Below are positions 42,017 to 50,722 of a DNA stretch of 64,000 nucleotides, piece by piece; the first letter of the stretch is position 1; each line of letters starts with the position of its first letter. The notes beneath the pieces were generated by a model that did no database searches, was not told the origin of the DNA, and saw only the letters and a list, made by a program, of their open reading frames with translations. This stretch comes from Sutterella sp047777475 (GTDB lineage Bacteria > Pseudomonadota > Gammaproteobacteria > Burkholderiales > Burkholderiaceae_F), in the NCBI GenBank assembly GCA_047777475.1, contig JBKEET010000001.1:248001-312000 (forward strand), written 5' to 3'. A program made the position numbers and the translations under genes.

Positions 42017-44764
42017 ATGTCCAAAATACTTCTGATTGACGGCTCCAACTATCTTTTCCGCGCCTTCCACGGGCTGCCGGACTTAAGGACGAGCAAGGGC
42101 GAGCCCACGGGCGCCATGCGCGGCTTCTTCGGCATGCTCGGCAAGGTCTGGGCGATGTCGCGCCCCGACATGGCCGCGATCGTGTTCGACGCCAAGGGCA
42201 AGAACTTCCGCCACGACATGTTCCCCGACTACAAGAGCAACCGCCCGCCGATGCCCGACGACCTGCGGGTGCAGATCGCCCCGCTGCAGCAGGCGCTGCG
42301 CGACTTCGGCTGGCCCGTGCTGATCGTGCCCGGGGTCGAGGCGGACGACGTGATCGCCACGATCGCGCTCAACGCCGAGCGGCGCGGCATCGAGTCGGTG
42401 ATCGCCACGGGCGACAAGGACCTCGCGCAGATCGTCGATGAGAAGACCGTGCTCCTCAACACGATGAACAACAAGTTCTACGACGCCGAGGGCGTGCGCG
42501 AGAAGTACGGCGTGCCGCCCGAGCGCATCATCGACTACCTCTCGCTCATGGGCGACAAGGTCGACAACGTGCCGGGCATCGAGAAGTGCGGCCCGAAGAC
42601 GGCCGCGAAATGGATCGGCCTCTACGGCGACCTCGAGGGCGTCAAGGCGCACGCCGCAGAGGTGAAGGGCAAGATCGGCGAGAACCTGAGGAAGGGGCTG
42701 CCCTTCCTCGACCAGGCCAGGGCGCTCGTTACGATCAAGCGCGACTGCAGGCTCCCCGAGGGAAGCGACCCCGAGCAGCTGCGCGTGAAGCGGGCCGACG
42801 AAAAGGCGATGGCAAGCTTCGCGCTGCGCTGGGAAATGTCGGCCGCGACGCTCAAGGCCGCGGCCCCCGCCGGCATCGGCGAAGGCTCGGCCGGGGCGGC
42901 CGCCTCGGCCGCCCCGTCGGGCTCGCCCGAGATGCCTTCCGAGGCCGCGCCCGCCGAGTTCGGCGAGCCGATCGACGCGATCCCGTTCGACGTGATCGAA
43001 ACGAAAGAAGGCGCGGAAGCGCTTGCGCGCGAGCTCGGGGCGCTCAGCCCGGACATCCCCGCGGGCCTTTCGCTCGCCTGGGACGGCGAGCCCCGGCACG
43101 CGAAGCTCGCCGCCATGGCCGTGGCGCTCACGCCGAAGACCGTGCGCGTGCTCCGCTTCGGCGAAAAGCTCGGTGCCAAGGAGGCGCTTGAGATCCTCAA
43201 GCCCTGGCTCGAAAGCCCCGCGCGGCGCGTGATCCACGACGCGAAGAGCGCCTGGCACGTCTTCCGCGCGCAGGGCATCGCCCTGGGAGGCGAGCCCGAC
43301 GACACCATGCTCATGAGCTACGTGCTCGAGGCGCACCTGAAGCACGAGCTCCCGTCGCTCGCGCTGCGCTCGCTCAAGCGCCCGATCCCGAAGCGCGAAA
43401 GCGTGCTCGGCCGCGGCGCCAAGGCGATTCCCGCCGCGGAGGCGGACCCGCAGGCGCTTGCGAACCTGCTCGCCGAGGAGGCCGCCGCCACGCGCGCGCT
43501 CTATGCCGTGCTCACGACCCGGCTCGAGGACGACGCGCGGCTCGCCGATATCTATGAGACGATCGAGCGGCCGCTCCTCCTCGTGCTCGCGCGCATGGAA
43601 GCGGCGGGCGTCGCGGTCGACGCCTTCCGGCTCGCGCGCCAGAGCGAGGAGATGAGCGTGCGCATCGACGGCCTCGTGAAGCAGGCCTATGAGCTCGCCG
43701 GGCACGACTTCAACCTTTCGAGCCCGCGGCAGCTCGCGCAGGTGCTCTTCGCCGAGCAGGGCATGCCCGTGAAGAAAAAGACCTCGTCCGGCACGCCCTC
43801 GACCGACGAGGAGGTGCTCACGGAACTGGCCGCCGACTATCCGCTCCCGAAGGTCATCCTCGAGCACCGGCGCCTCACCAAGCTCCAGGGCACCTACCTC
43901 GACAAGCTCCCGAAGATGGTCGATCCGGCCGACGGGCGCGTGCACACCACGTTCAGCCAGGCCGTCGCGGTGACGGGGCGCCTGGCGAGCGCCGACCCGA
44001 ACCTGCAGAACATCCCGGTGCGCACCGAGGAAGGGCGCCGCGTGCGCGAGGCGTTCGTGGGCGAAAACGGCCGCAAGATCGTCTCGGCCGACTATTCGCA
44101 GATCGAGCTGCGCATCATGGCGCACCTCTCGCAGGACAAGGAGCTCCTTGCCGCCTTCGCGCGCGGCGAGGACATCCACCGCTCCACCGCGGCCCGCGTC
44201 TTCGGCAAGAAGATCGAAGACGTGACGCCCGAGGAGCGCCGCATGGCCAAGGTGATCAACTTCGGCCTCATCTACGGCATGAGCGCCTTCGGGCTCGCGC
44301 AGAACCTCGGCATCGACCGGCATGTCGCGGCCTCCTACATCGACCAGTACTTCGAGCGCTACCCGGACGTGCGCCGCTACATGGAGCAGAAGCGCATGGA
44401 GGCGCGGGAGCGCGGCTACGTCGAGACCGCCTTCGGGCGCCGGCTCTGGCTCCCCGACATCCGCAGCTCGCGCAAGATGGTGCAGGCCGCCGCCGAGCGC
44501 CAGGCCATCAACGCGCCGATGCAGGGCACGGCGGCCGACCTCATCAAGAAGGCGATGATCGGCGTCGACCGCTGGCTGCGCGAGAAGGGGCTCGCCTCGA
44601 AGCTCATCCTCCAGGTGCACGACGAGCTCATCCTCGAGGTGCCGCCCGAGGAGGTCGAGACGGTGAAGAAGGGCGTCGCGGCCATCATGGCCGACGCGGG
44701 CCAGCTCTCCGTGCCGCTCATCGCCGAGGTGGGCGTCGGCGACAGCTGGGAAGAAGCCCACTGA
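42017..44764 (+). CDS. polA: DNA polymerase I (proofreading site degraded)
   Basis: This 915-residue polymerase has an N-terminal 5'-nuclease (LLIDGSNYLFRAFHGLP, TGDKDLAQ) and a C-terminal Klenow polymerase (SADYSQIELR, KVINFGLIYGMS, QVHDELILEV). In the middle 3'-5' exonuclease domain the first acidic pair survives (D356, E358). The counterpart of E. coli D424 is Ala (A412 in HDAKSAW), and the Tyr497/Asp501 region reads LLAEEAAAT (E488 in place of Asp, no Tyr). Repair synthesis and Okazaki fragment processing should be intact; proofreading is probably lost. Confidence 0.95.
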   Translation: MSKILLIDGSNYLFRAFHGLPDLRTSKGEPTGAMRGFFGMLGKVWAMSRPDMAAIVFDAKGKNFRHDMFPDYKSNRPPMPDDLRVQIAPLQQALRDFGWPVLIVPGVEADDVIATIALNAERRGIESVIATGDKDLAQIVDEKTVLLNTMNNKFYDAEGVREKYGVPPERIIDYLSLMGDKVDNVPGIEKCGPKTAAKWIGLYGDLEGVKAHAAEVKGKIGENLRKGLPFLDQARALVTIKRDCRLPEGSDPEQLRVKRADEKAMASFALRWEMSAATLKAAAPAGIGEGSAGAAASAAPSGSPEMPSEAAPAEFGEPIDAIPFDVIETKEGAEALARELGALSPDIPAGLSLAWDGEPRHAKLAAMAVALTPKTVRVLRFGEKLGAKEALEILKPWLESPARRVIHDAKSAWHVFRAQGIALGGEPDDTMLMSYVLEAHLKHELPSLALRSLKRPIPKRESVLGRGAKAIPAAEADPQALANLLAEEAAATRALYAVLTTRLEDDARLADIYETIERPLLLVLARMEAAGVAVDAFRLARQSEEMSVRIDGLVKQAYELAGHDFNLSSPRQLAQVLFAEQGMPVKKKTSSGTPSTDEEVLTELAADYPLPKVILEHRRLTKLQGTYLDKLPKMVDPADGRVHTTFSQAVAVTGRLASADPNLQNIPVRTEEGRRVREAFVGENGRKIVSADYSQIELRIMAHLSQDKELLAAFARGEDIHRSTAARVFGKKIEDVTPEERRMAKVINFGLIYGMSAFGLAQNLGIDRHVAASYIDQYFERYPDVRRYMEQKRMEARERGYVETAFGRRLWLPDIRSSRKMVQAAAERQAINAPMQGTAADLIKKAMIGVDRWLREKGLASKLILQVHDELILEVPPEEVETVKKGVAAIMADAGQLSVPLIAEVGVGDSWEEAH

Positions 44765-44787
44765 GAGCCGTCTTTCCCCAAAAAGCA

Positions 44788-44823
44788 GAAAGGCTCGGCC
44801 GAATGCATTCGGACCGAGCCTTT
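44788..44823. terminator. Bidirectional terminator after polA
   Basis: AAAGGCTCGG and CCGAGCCTTT pair around an inner CCGAATGCATTCGG palindrome, between convergent genes. Confidence 0.85.
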
Positions 44824-44845
44824 GTTAACGGGTGCCGTGTGAGTT

Positions 44846-45271
44846 TCAGAGGCAGGCGCCGGCCGAGGAGGGCACGAGCACGATGAGCTCCCTGCCCTCG
44901 GCGTCAAAGAGGCGGACCTTGTCGCCGTCGGCCGCCGCATAGGCGGCGGCGTGCAGCGCCTCCATGAACTTCTGCTCGACCTCGGTGATCTTCGGGCCGC
45001 ACTTGCGGCCCTCGGCCCTGACGCCCGCAAGGCTGATCTTCTTGCCCTCGAGCTTCCACTCGCCCGAGAGATCGTTGCAGGCGGCGTTGCCGCTCACCTT
45101 GCCGTCCTTGCCGAAAACGATTTCGGGCGGCACTTCGCAGTTCTCGTTGGCACCCGCGGCCCACATCATGCTGCGGCCGCTCAGCTGCGGGGCGCTGCCC
45201 GCGGGCTCGGCGGCGAAGGAAACGGCCGCGGCCAAGGCGAGCGGCAGGGCAAGCAGAGCATGGAGTTTCAT
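44846..45271 (-). CDS. META domain (HslJ-like) exported protein
   Basis: This 141-residue protein has a signal peptide (MKLHALLALPLALAAAVSFA). The rest resembles a META/HslJ domain: ENCEVPPEIVFGKDGKVSGN, a central CNDLSGEW turn and FMEALHAA. Four Cys suggest disulfides. HslJ-like proteins are linked to envelope stress or novobiocin tolerance; the role here is not established. Start 45271 chosen so the signal peptide begins at the first Met; a longer upstream frame is unsupported. Confidence 0.75.
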   Translation of the reverse strand: MKLHALLALPLALAAAVSFAAEPAGSAPQLSGRSMMWAAGANENCEVPPEIVFGKDGKVSGNAACNDLSGEWKLEGKKISLAGVRAEGRKCGPKITEVEQKFMEALHAAAYAAADGDKVRLFDAEGRELIVLVPSSAGACL

Positions 45272-45445
45272 CGAAAGGCCTTTTTTGAAGAAAAATTCAG
45301 TGCGCCTAAGATAGCACAGCAAATGCCGCTTTTTATTAACAATTTGTTTTTAGGCAAGCCGCAGGGCGGAGCGAAGCGGCGGAAAAGCGCACAATTACAG
45401 GGAGACTTTTCTCGGCATCTTGTCTTTTTTAAAAGGAATATCCGA

Positions 45446-45796
45446 ATGAAAAACTGTGCCGCTCTGGCGCTGTGTGCCGTGTTGGCGACGGCCGCTCCTG
45501 CCTATGCCGAACTCACGCAGAATCACACTTACATCGCTTACGACAACGTCAAGGCTGCCGAGCAGAACGTCAAGGCCGACGAATACGTCCGCCTGACGGG
45601 CCACATCGTCAACGAACCCTCCACCGATGTCTACGTCCTCAAGGACGACACGGGATCGATCAAGATTTACCTGCCCAAGGACCTCGTCTCACCGAAGTCG
45701 CTCAAGACCGACAAGCTCTACGAGATCATCGGCCACGCTTACCGCGAGCCGCTCTCCGAGCTTCGCGTCGACGTCGACAAGATCACGGAAAAGTAA
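45446..45796 (+). CDS. BOF (YgiW/YdeI-type OB-fold) periplasmic protein
   Basis: This 116-residue protein has a signal peptide ending in PAYA and a bacterial OB-fold domain (VRLTGHIV, VYVLKDDTGSIKIYLP). YgiW/YdeI-type proteins are periplasmic stress-response proteins of unclear ligand. Start 45446 with an AAGGAA site upstream. A terminator follows. Confidence 0.85.
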   Translation: MKNCAALALCAVLATAAPAYAELTQNHTYIAYDNVKAAEQNVKADEYVRLTGHIVNEPSTDVYVLKDDTGSIKIYLPKDLVSPKSLKTDKLYEIIGHAYREPLSELRVDVDKITEK

Positions 45797-45822
45797 GGTC
45801 CTGCACGCATTCACGCACAGTG

Positions 45823-45858
45823 AGCCGGACGCCGCCCGAAGCGGCGCCCGGCTTTTTT
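45823..45858 (+). terminator. Terminator after the BOF gene
   Basis: GCCGGACGCCGC and GCGGCGCCCGGC pair around CCGAA, followed by TTTTTT. Confidence 0.9.
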
Positions 45859-45942
45859 GCGCGCGTAAAAAAAGGGTTCCCGGCGCGGGAGCGCACAGGG
45901 AACCTTGAAGCAGGAGACGTTTTTTTCTAGAAGATCAGGACA

Positions 45943-47532
45943 TCAGTCCCAGGGCTTTTCGGCCGCAACCGTCTTGCCGGCGATGCGCCCGAAGACGCAG
46001 GACTCGGCGTTGTTGCAGGCGCCCTGGTAGATGTGGCCCCACATCGAGCCGAGCTCGCCCGCGCTGTAAAGGCGCGCGATCGGGCGGTTGAACGGCGTGA
46101 GCACCTGGCCCTTCACGTTGCGGCGCGGGCCGCCCTGCGTGTTGAGGATCGTCGGGTAGAGCGCCACGGCGTAGTAGGGGCCGGCGCCGAGCGGGCGCGA
46201 GAGCACGGGCGCCTCGCGGCCTTCGAACGTGGCCTTGCCCTTCTTGAGGAGCGGGCGGCCGAAGTCCTTGTCCGCGCCGGCGCCGACCTGCTCGTTCCAG
46301 CGCTTCACGGTGGCCGTCAGGTTTTCGGCGGGCATGCCGAGGAGCTTCGCGAGCGCCTCGAGCGTGTCGGCCTTCTTGATGATGCCCTTTTCAATCTCGA
46401 CGCTGTTGTCGGCGCTCCACTTGTAGTTTTCGCGGTTGATCGCGTAGCCCGAGGTCGAGCCGCCGACGATCGGGCCCTGCTTGCGGGCTTCTTCGTCGAA
46501 GACCGCATAGCAAGGGATGCGCGGATAGCGGTGCTTCACGGCGTCGAGGTAGTTCACGGAGTAAATGCCCGTGTGGTTGTCGAACTTCTCGTTGGTGAAG
46601 CGCTTGCCGTCCTGGTCGACGTAGATGTAGCTCGGGGCGAGCATGTTGATCTGCAGCGCGGTCTTCAGGCCCGGCACTTCGATGCCGAGCGGGCAGGAGA
46701 GGGCGTTCATGTGCCAGAGATCGGCGCCCGCGGCCTGGGCCATGCGCACGCCGTCGCCGGTGTTGCCAGGGTTGCCGAGGCGATGGAACTTCTGGCCCAT
46801 CGTGTAGTTGGCGAGCATCTTGTCGTCGAACTCGAAGCCGCCCGTGCAGAGCACAACGCCGCGGCGGGCCTTGACGTGCTTGAGCTGGCCGTTGATTTCG
46901 ACGTCGACGCCGAGCACTTCGCCGTTTTCCATGATGAGCTCGCGGGCCGCGGCCTTGTAGGTCACGGGGATCTTGCGGACTTCCTCAACGGCGTAGCGGT
47001 AATTGGTGAAGAGGACGTCGCCTGCGCGCATCTTCACTCCCTTCGGGGTGCGGAAGCGCCACTTGTCGATCGCCTCGGACCCGGGGATCGACTGGAAGCC
47101 CGCGTGGCCGTAGATGTAGAGCTTCTGGTCGGGCTTGAGCGCCATCAGGAACTCCTTGGAGTGCATGGCTTCCTTGACGAAGGCGCGGACCTGCTCCTCG
47201 TCCTTGACGGAGTTGGCCATGTCGAAGGTCTTGAGCAGGTAGCCGACGGCCTTTTCCTCGTCGTTCGGGATCATCATGCCGCCCGAGGAGACGGCCGTGT
47301 TGCCGCCGCCCTGCTCGAGCTTTTCGAAGATCATCACGTCGGCGCCCGCATCCTTGGCGGCAATGGCCGCGCTCGCGCCGGCGCCGCCGTAGCCGAGGAT
47401 CACCACGTCGGTGACGATGTCCCACTTCTTGGGAAGGTTGGCGGGGGCGGCCGAGGCCCTGCCCGCAAATGCCGCCGCAGCCGCCGCGGCGGCCGAACCC
47501 TTGAGGAAGGTGCGCTTGGTTAAGTCGATCAT
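45943..47532 (-). CDS. Tat-exported FAD reductase of module B (fumarate reductase family)
   Basis: This 529-residue flavoprotein has a lysine-arginine variant of the Tat signal (TKRTFLKGSA). It then has VVILGYGGAGASAAIAAK, the FAD-binding fold, and a C-terminal GSMWGHIYQGACNNAESC segment typical of this oxidoreductase group. No heme motifs. It is divergent from the tetraheme cytochrome at 47752 over 219 bp and upstream of a TtrSR-like regulatory pair, suggesting a regulated periplasmic reductase. The electron acceptor is unknown. Confidence 0.88.
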   Translation of the reverse strand: MIDLTKRTFLKGSAAAAAAAAFAGRASAAPANLPKKWDIVTDVVILGYGGAGASAAIAAKDAGADVMIFEKLEQGGGNTAVSSGGMMIPNDEEKAVGYLLKTFDMANSVKDEEQVRAFVKEAMHSKEFLMALKPDQKLYIYGHAGFQSIPGSEAIDKWRFRTPKGVKMRAGDVLFTNYRYAVEEVRKIPVTYKAAARELIMENGEVLGVDVEINGQLKHVKARRGVVLCTGGFEFDDKMLANYTMGQKFHRLGNPGNTGDGVRMAQAAGADLWHMNALSCPLGIEVPGLKTALQINMLAPSYIYVDQDGKRFTNEKFDNHTGIYSVNYLDAVKHRYPRIPCYAVFDEEARKQGPIVGGSTSGYAINRENYKWSADNSVEIEKGIIKKADTLEALAKLLGMPAENLTATVKRWNEQVGAGADKDFGRPLLKKGKATFEGREAPVLSRPLGAGPYYAVALYPTILNTQGGPRRNVKGQVLTPFNRPIARLYSAGELGSMWGHIYQGACNNAESCVFGRIAGKTVAAEKPWD

Positions 47533-47600
47533 ATGAAACTTTCTCCTTGGTGAAGGGCGGACCGTTCCGCCCCGGTCACCCGCATTGTTTCATCGGCCTA

Positions 47601-47687
47601 TACGTACGTAGTTTGCGGGGTGTCAATTTTTAGGATGATGATTTTTAAATAAATAATCTGTTGGCAGGCGTCAAGCTACGTACGTAG
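47601..47687. promoter_or_regulatory. Paired TACGTACGTA palindromes between module B genes
   Basis: TACGTACGTA at 47601-47610 and CTACGTACGTAG at 47676-47687 are self-complementary and separated centre to centre by 76 bp. They flank the divergent promoters of the flavoprotein and cytochrome genes. A weak FNR-like TTGGC-N4-GTCAA (47661-47674) abuts the second site. A regulator encoded nearby (for example the FixJ-type protein at 48197) is a plausible binder by position only. Confidence 0.5.
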
Positions 47688-47751
47688 CGGAGCGCCTCAC
47701 AATGCCCATCAAGCCGATTCCCGGCTGCTGCAGAAATCAAAGGAGATAACC

Positions 47752-48099
47752 ATGCTGCGCAAGACCCTCGCGGCGACGGCGGCTGCGCTTGCCGCCGCCG
47801 CGCTGATGCTTCCCGCCTTTGCCGCCGACCAGACGTTCCTCGCGGACCGTCACGTCGCCAAAGGCCTGAAGTGCGAAAGCTGCCACGGAACGGGCGCCAA
47901 GGGCGCCGTTCCCAAGGAGACCTGCCTCAAGTGCCACGGCGGCAGCTACGCCGCGCTCGCCAAGACCACCGACGGCGGCGACATCAATCCCCACGAGACG
48001 CACTTGGGCGAGCCCGAGTGCAACCAGTGCCACTCCGGCCACAAGAAGCCGCGCCTCATCTGCGACCAGTGCCACGAGTTCGACATGCAGGTGCCCTAA
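47752..48099 (+). CDS. Periplasmic tetraheme cytochrome c (module B)
   Basis: This 115-residue protein has a signal peptide ending PAFA and four CxxCH motifs at residues 41, 58, 90 and 104. It is a close paralogue of the module A cytochrome at 23700-24056 (same FLADRHVAKG motif after the signal, similar C-terminus). It should pass electrons to the divergent flavoprotein. Confidence 0.92.
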   Translation: MLRKTLAATAAALAAAALMLPAFAADQTFLADRHVAKGLKCESCHGTGAKGAVPKETCLKCHGGSYAALAKTTDGGDINPHETHLGEPECNQCHSGHKKPRLICDQCHEFDMQVP

Positions 48100-48126
48100 A
48101 GAAAAAAAGAGAAAAGCGTTCTCCTC

Positions 48127-48180
48127 GCGCGGGCCGGTTGCTTCCTTTGGTTGGGAAGCAGCCGGTCCGCGTTTCTTTTT
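48127..48180 (+). terminator. Terminator after the module B cytochrome
   Basis: GGGCCGGTTGCTTCC and GGAAGCAGCCGGTCC form a long stem followed by TTTCTTTTT. Confidence 0.85.
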
Positions 48181-48196
48181 CAGGAATCAGGAATTT

Positions 48197-48811
48197 CTAG
48201 GAGCGCTCGCCCGCAAGCGCGAGCAGTGTGGAAAGCTCGGGCGCCGTGCGCACGCCGAGCTTGTGGAAGAGGCTCAGGCGGTGCGCCTCGACCGTCCTCA
48301 CCGAAATGCCGAGCCGTTCGCCGATCTGCCGGTTGAGGAGCCCCTCGGCGATGAACCCCGCGATGAGCCGCTCGCGCTCGGTGAGCGCATGCACGCGGCG
48401 GCGCGCCTCAAAAGGCTCGACGCCGAGGTTGGCAAAGCCTTCGGCGGACTTGCCCACCGCATCGCGCACGGCCTTGACGATGCGCTCGTTGCCGGAGGTT
48501 TTCTCGAGGAATTCGACGGCGCCCGAGCGGATCGCCGACGTGGCCGCGTCGATGCTGCCGTGGCCGGTGAGGAAGATGATCGGCAGGTCGTAGCGGCGCT
48601 CGAGCATCGCCTGCTGCAGCTCGAGGCCGCTCATGCCGGGCATGTTGATATCGAGGATGAGGCAGCCGGGCACCGAAGGCGAGTCGTCCTTCAGGAAGTC
48701 CTGCGCCGAGCCGTAGGCCTTGACGTCCCATCCTTCGCCTTCGAGCAGGAACGTCAGCCCGTCGAGCACCGCCGCATCGTCGTCGACGATGCGCACAAGA
48801 GGCTTGCTCAT
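48197..48811 (-). CDS. FixJ/TtrR-type response regulator
   Basis: This 204-residue protein has a receiver domain (VDDDAAVLDGL; phospho-acceptor Asp in LILDINMPGMSGLEL; conserved Thr in FLTGHGSI) and a LuxR-type helix-turn-helix with TERERLIAGFIAEGLLNRQIGE. It overlaps the upstream kinase gene (ATGA), the normal form of a TtrSR-like pair. It may control the flavoprotein and cytochrome genes next door. Confidence 0.9.
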   Translation of the reverse strand: MSKPLVRIVDDDAAVLDGLTFLLEGEGWDVKAYGSAQDFLKDDSPSVPGCLILDINMPGMSGLELQQAMLERRYDLPIIFLTGHGSIDAATSAIRSGAVEFLEKTSGNERIVKAVRDAVGKSAEGFANLGVEPFEARRRVHALTERERLIAGFIAEGLLNRQIGERLGISVRTVEAHRLSLFHKLGVRTAPELSTLLALAGERS

Positions 48812-50589
48812 GCGGATTCTCCTTCTTTCTCAATGCGCGGGAGCGTCACCCGCGCCGTCAGGCCGCCTTCGGGGCGGCGCGTGAATTCGGCCCGGCCGCC
48901 GAGGTCGCCGGCGATCGAGCGCACGATGGAAAGGCCGAGCCCGAGGCCCTTTTCCTTGCTGGTGCGCAGCGCGCCTGTGCAGATTGTCTCCCAGTCGGCG
49001 TCGCTGATCGGCGCGCCGTTGTCGCTCACTTCGACCCAGGCGCGGGCGCCCTCAGCCCCGGTCGTCACGCGCACAAGCCCGTCTGAGCGGCCCGCGAGCG
49101 CCTCGGCCGCGTTCTTGATGAGGTTCGTGAGCGCGATTTCGAGCTCAAGGGCCCCCGCTTCGACCTAGATCTCGGGAAGCGGGCTCGAAAACTCGATGCG
49201 CGCGCCGCCGCGGGCGGCGGCCCGGCGCACTTCATCGGCGCATTCGGCGGCCCGTTTCACGAGGTTCTGGGGCTCGCGCTCGCGGCTCCCGCGCGCGTAG
49301 CTGCGCACCTGGCTTACGATCGACGAGGCGCGGTTCGTCTGGTCGGCGATCTTCTCGAGCGAACGCACCGTCGTCGCGCGGTCCTCGGTGCCCTGTTCGA
49401 AGCGCCGCAGCAGCCCGTAGCAGTACATCGAGATGCTCGCCAGGGGCTGGCGCAGCTCGTGGGCGATGATGGACGACATCTGCCCGATGATGCTCTGCTT
49501 CTGCAGCGAGGCGAGCCGGCTTTCGGCGGTGCGGCGCTCGCGCTCCAGCGTGCGCTCGCGCTCGAACGAGGCTTCAAGCTGCGCCGTGCGCTTTTTCACG
49601 AGGTGCGTCACCGTAATCGCGTGCACGATCAGCGCGAGGAGCAGGCAGAGCGCCACGGCGATCGGGAGCGAGTGCTCCGAGACGAAGCGCGTCAGGCTGA
49701 ACTGCCTAAGGTAGGCGAAAGGCCCGATGCGCAGCTCGCGGAAAAGCCGGTCAACGCCGCGGAAGTCCGTCGCGATGCCCCAGCCGAGGCCGTTTCTGAC
49801 GGGTTGCATGGAAAAGAGGGCGCCTGCCACCCGGCGCGAGAGCTCGGGCGCCGTCCCCGGAAGAATCGAGAAGGCCCAGTTCGGGTAGAGGTCCGTCGAG
49901 TGCACGCAGCCGATGCGCGTGTCCTGCGGCCGCGCATCGAGGATCTTGAACTCCCCGGGGTCGATGCCCATGTCCTCGAGGAAGCAGGCGCGCACGATGC
50001 CCGCGTCCGAGGCGCCGCTGCGCACCGCCTCGATGACCTTGGCCATGTCGTGTCCCTTGAAGTCGGTGCGCCCGAAGAAATGCTGCTCGTCAAAGCCGCG
50101 GCGGCGGATTTCGCCGAGCGCGATCTGCCAGCCGGAGAAGCCGTATTCGTGGTTGGCGGCCACGCTCTTGCCCCGCAGGTCGGCGATGCCGGCAATGTTG
50201 GTGCGGTCCCTGCGCGTGAAGAAGACCGAGCCGTCGGCGTAGTTGGGATTGGGCGCCCGCGAGGAAAAGGCGGTCGCCAGGTTGACGATGCCCGCGCCTT
50301 CGATCGCGAGCCGGCGGTAAGTGCCCGCCGAGGACAGGATGAAATCCACTTCGCCCCTCTTGGCGGCCTGCTGCAGCGCGGCGACGGGGTAGGTCTTCAC
50401 CTCGAGCCGGTCCCTGCCGAGCGTCTCCTCGAGCGCGCGCACGGTGGCGGGGATGATCGGCTCGTTCACCGATTTTTCGGCGAACTCGCTGATGCCGAGG
50501 TGCACCTTGCCGTCCTCCGCCGCCGGGGCGGCGGAAAGGAAAAGGAGGCCCGAGAGCAGGCCGATCAGCAGTTTGGCCGAGCCGTTCAT
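48808..50589 (-). pseudogene. TtrS-like sensor histidine kinase interrupted by an in-frame TAG
   Basis: The N-terminus is a periplasmic PhnD-like ligand-binding domain after a signal (VHLGISEFAEKSVNEPIIPA), as in the tetrathionate sensor TtrS. A transmembrane helix, a coiled linker and a HisKA site (SIIAHELRQPLASIS) follow. The frame then meets TAG at 49165-49167, just before the ATPase N-box (LTNLIKNAAEAL). Beyond it the same frame continues to 48808 with intact G1/G2 motifs (SDNGAP, GLGLGLSIVRSI). A single sense-to-TAG change explains the break; as read the kinase would lack its ATPase domain. Read as nonsense mutation or sequencing error. Confidence 0.85.
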
Positions 50590-50651
50590 CGTGAATGCGC
50601 CGGAGAATTCTGTGTGCTGAAGGAAATCATGCCACGAACGGGCGGCGCGGG

Positions 50652-50692
50652 CAAAAAGAAAGCCGCGCGCCGTTTTTGCGCGGCGCGCGGCT
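50652..50692 (-). terminator. Terminator of the symporter gene
   Basis: AAGCCGCGCGCCG and CGGCGCGCGGCTT form a strong stem; on the minus strand it is followed by TTCTTTTTG. Confidence 0.85.
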
Positions 50693-50722
50693 TGGTTCAG
50701 GAATCAGCCCTGAGTCAGAGCT

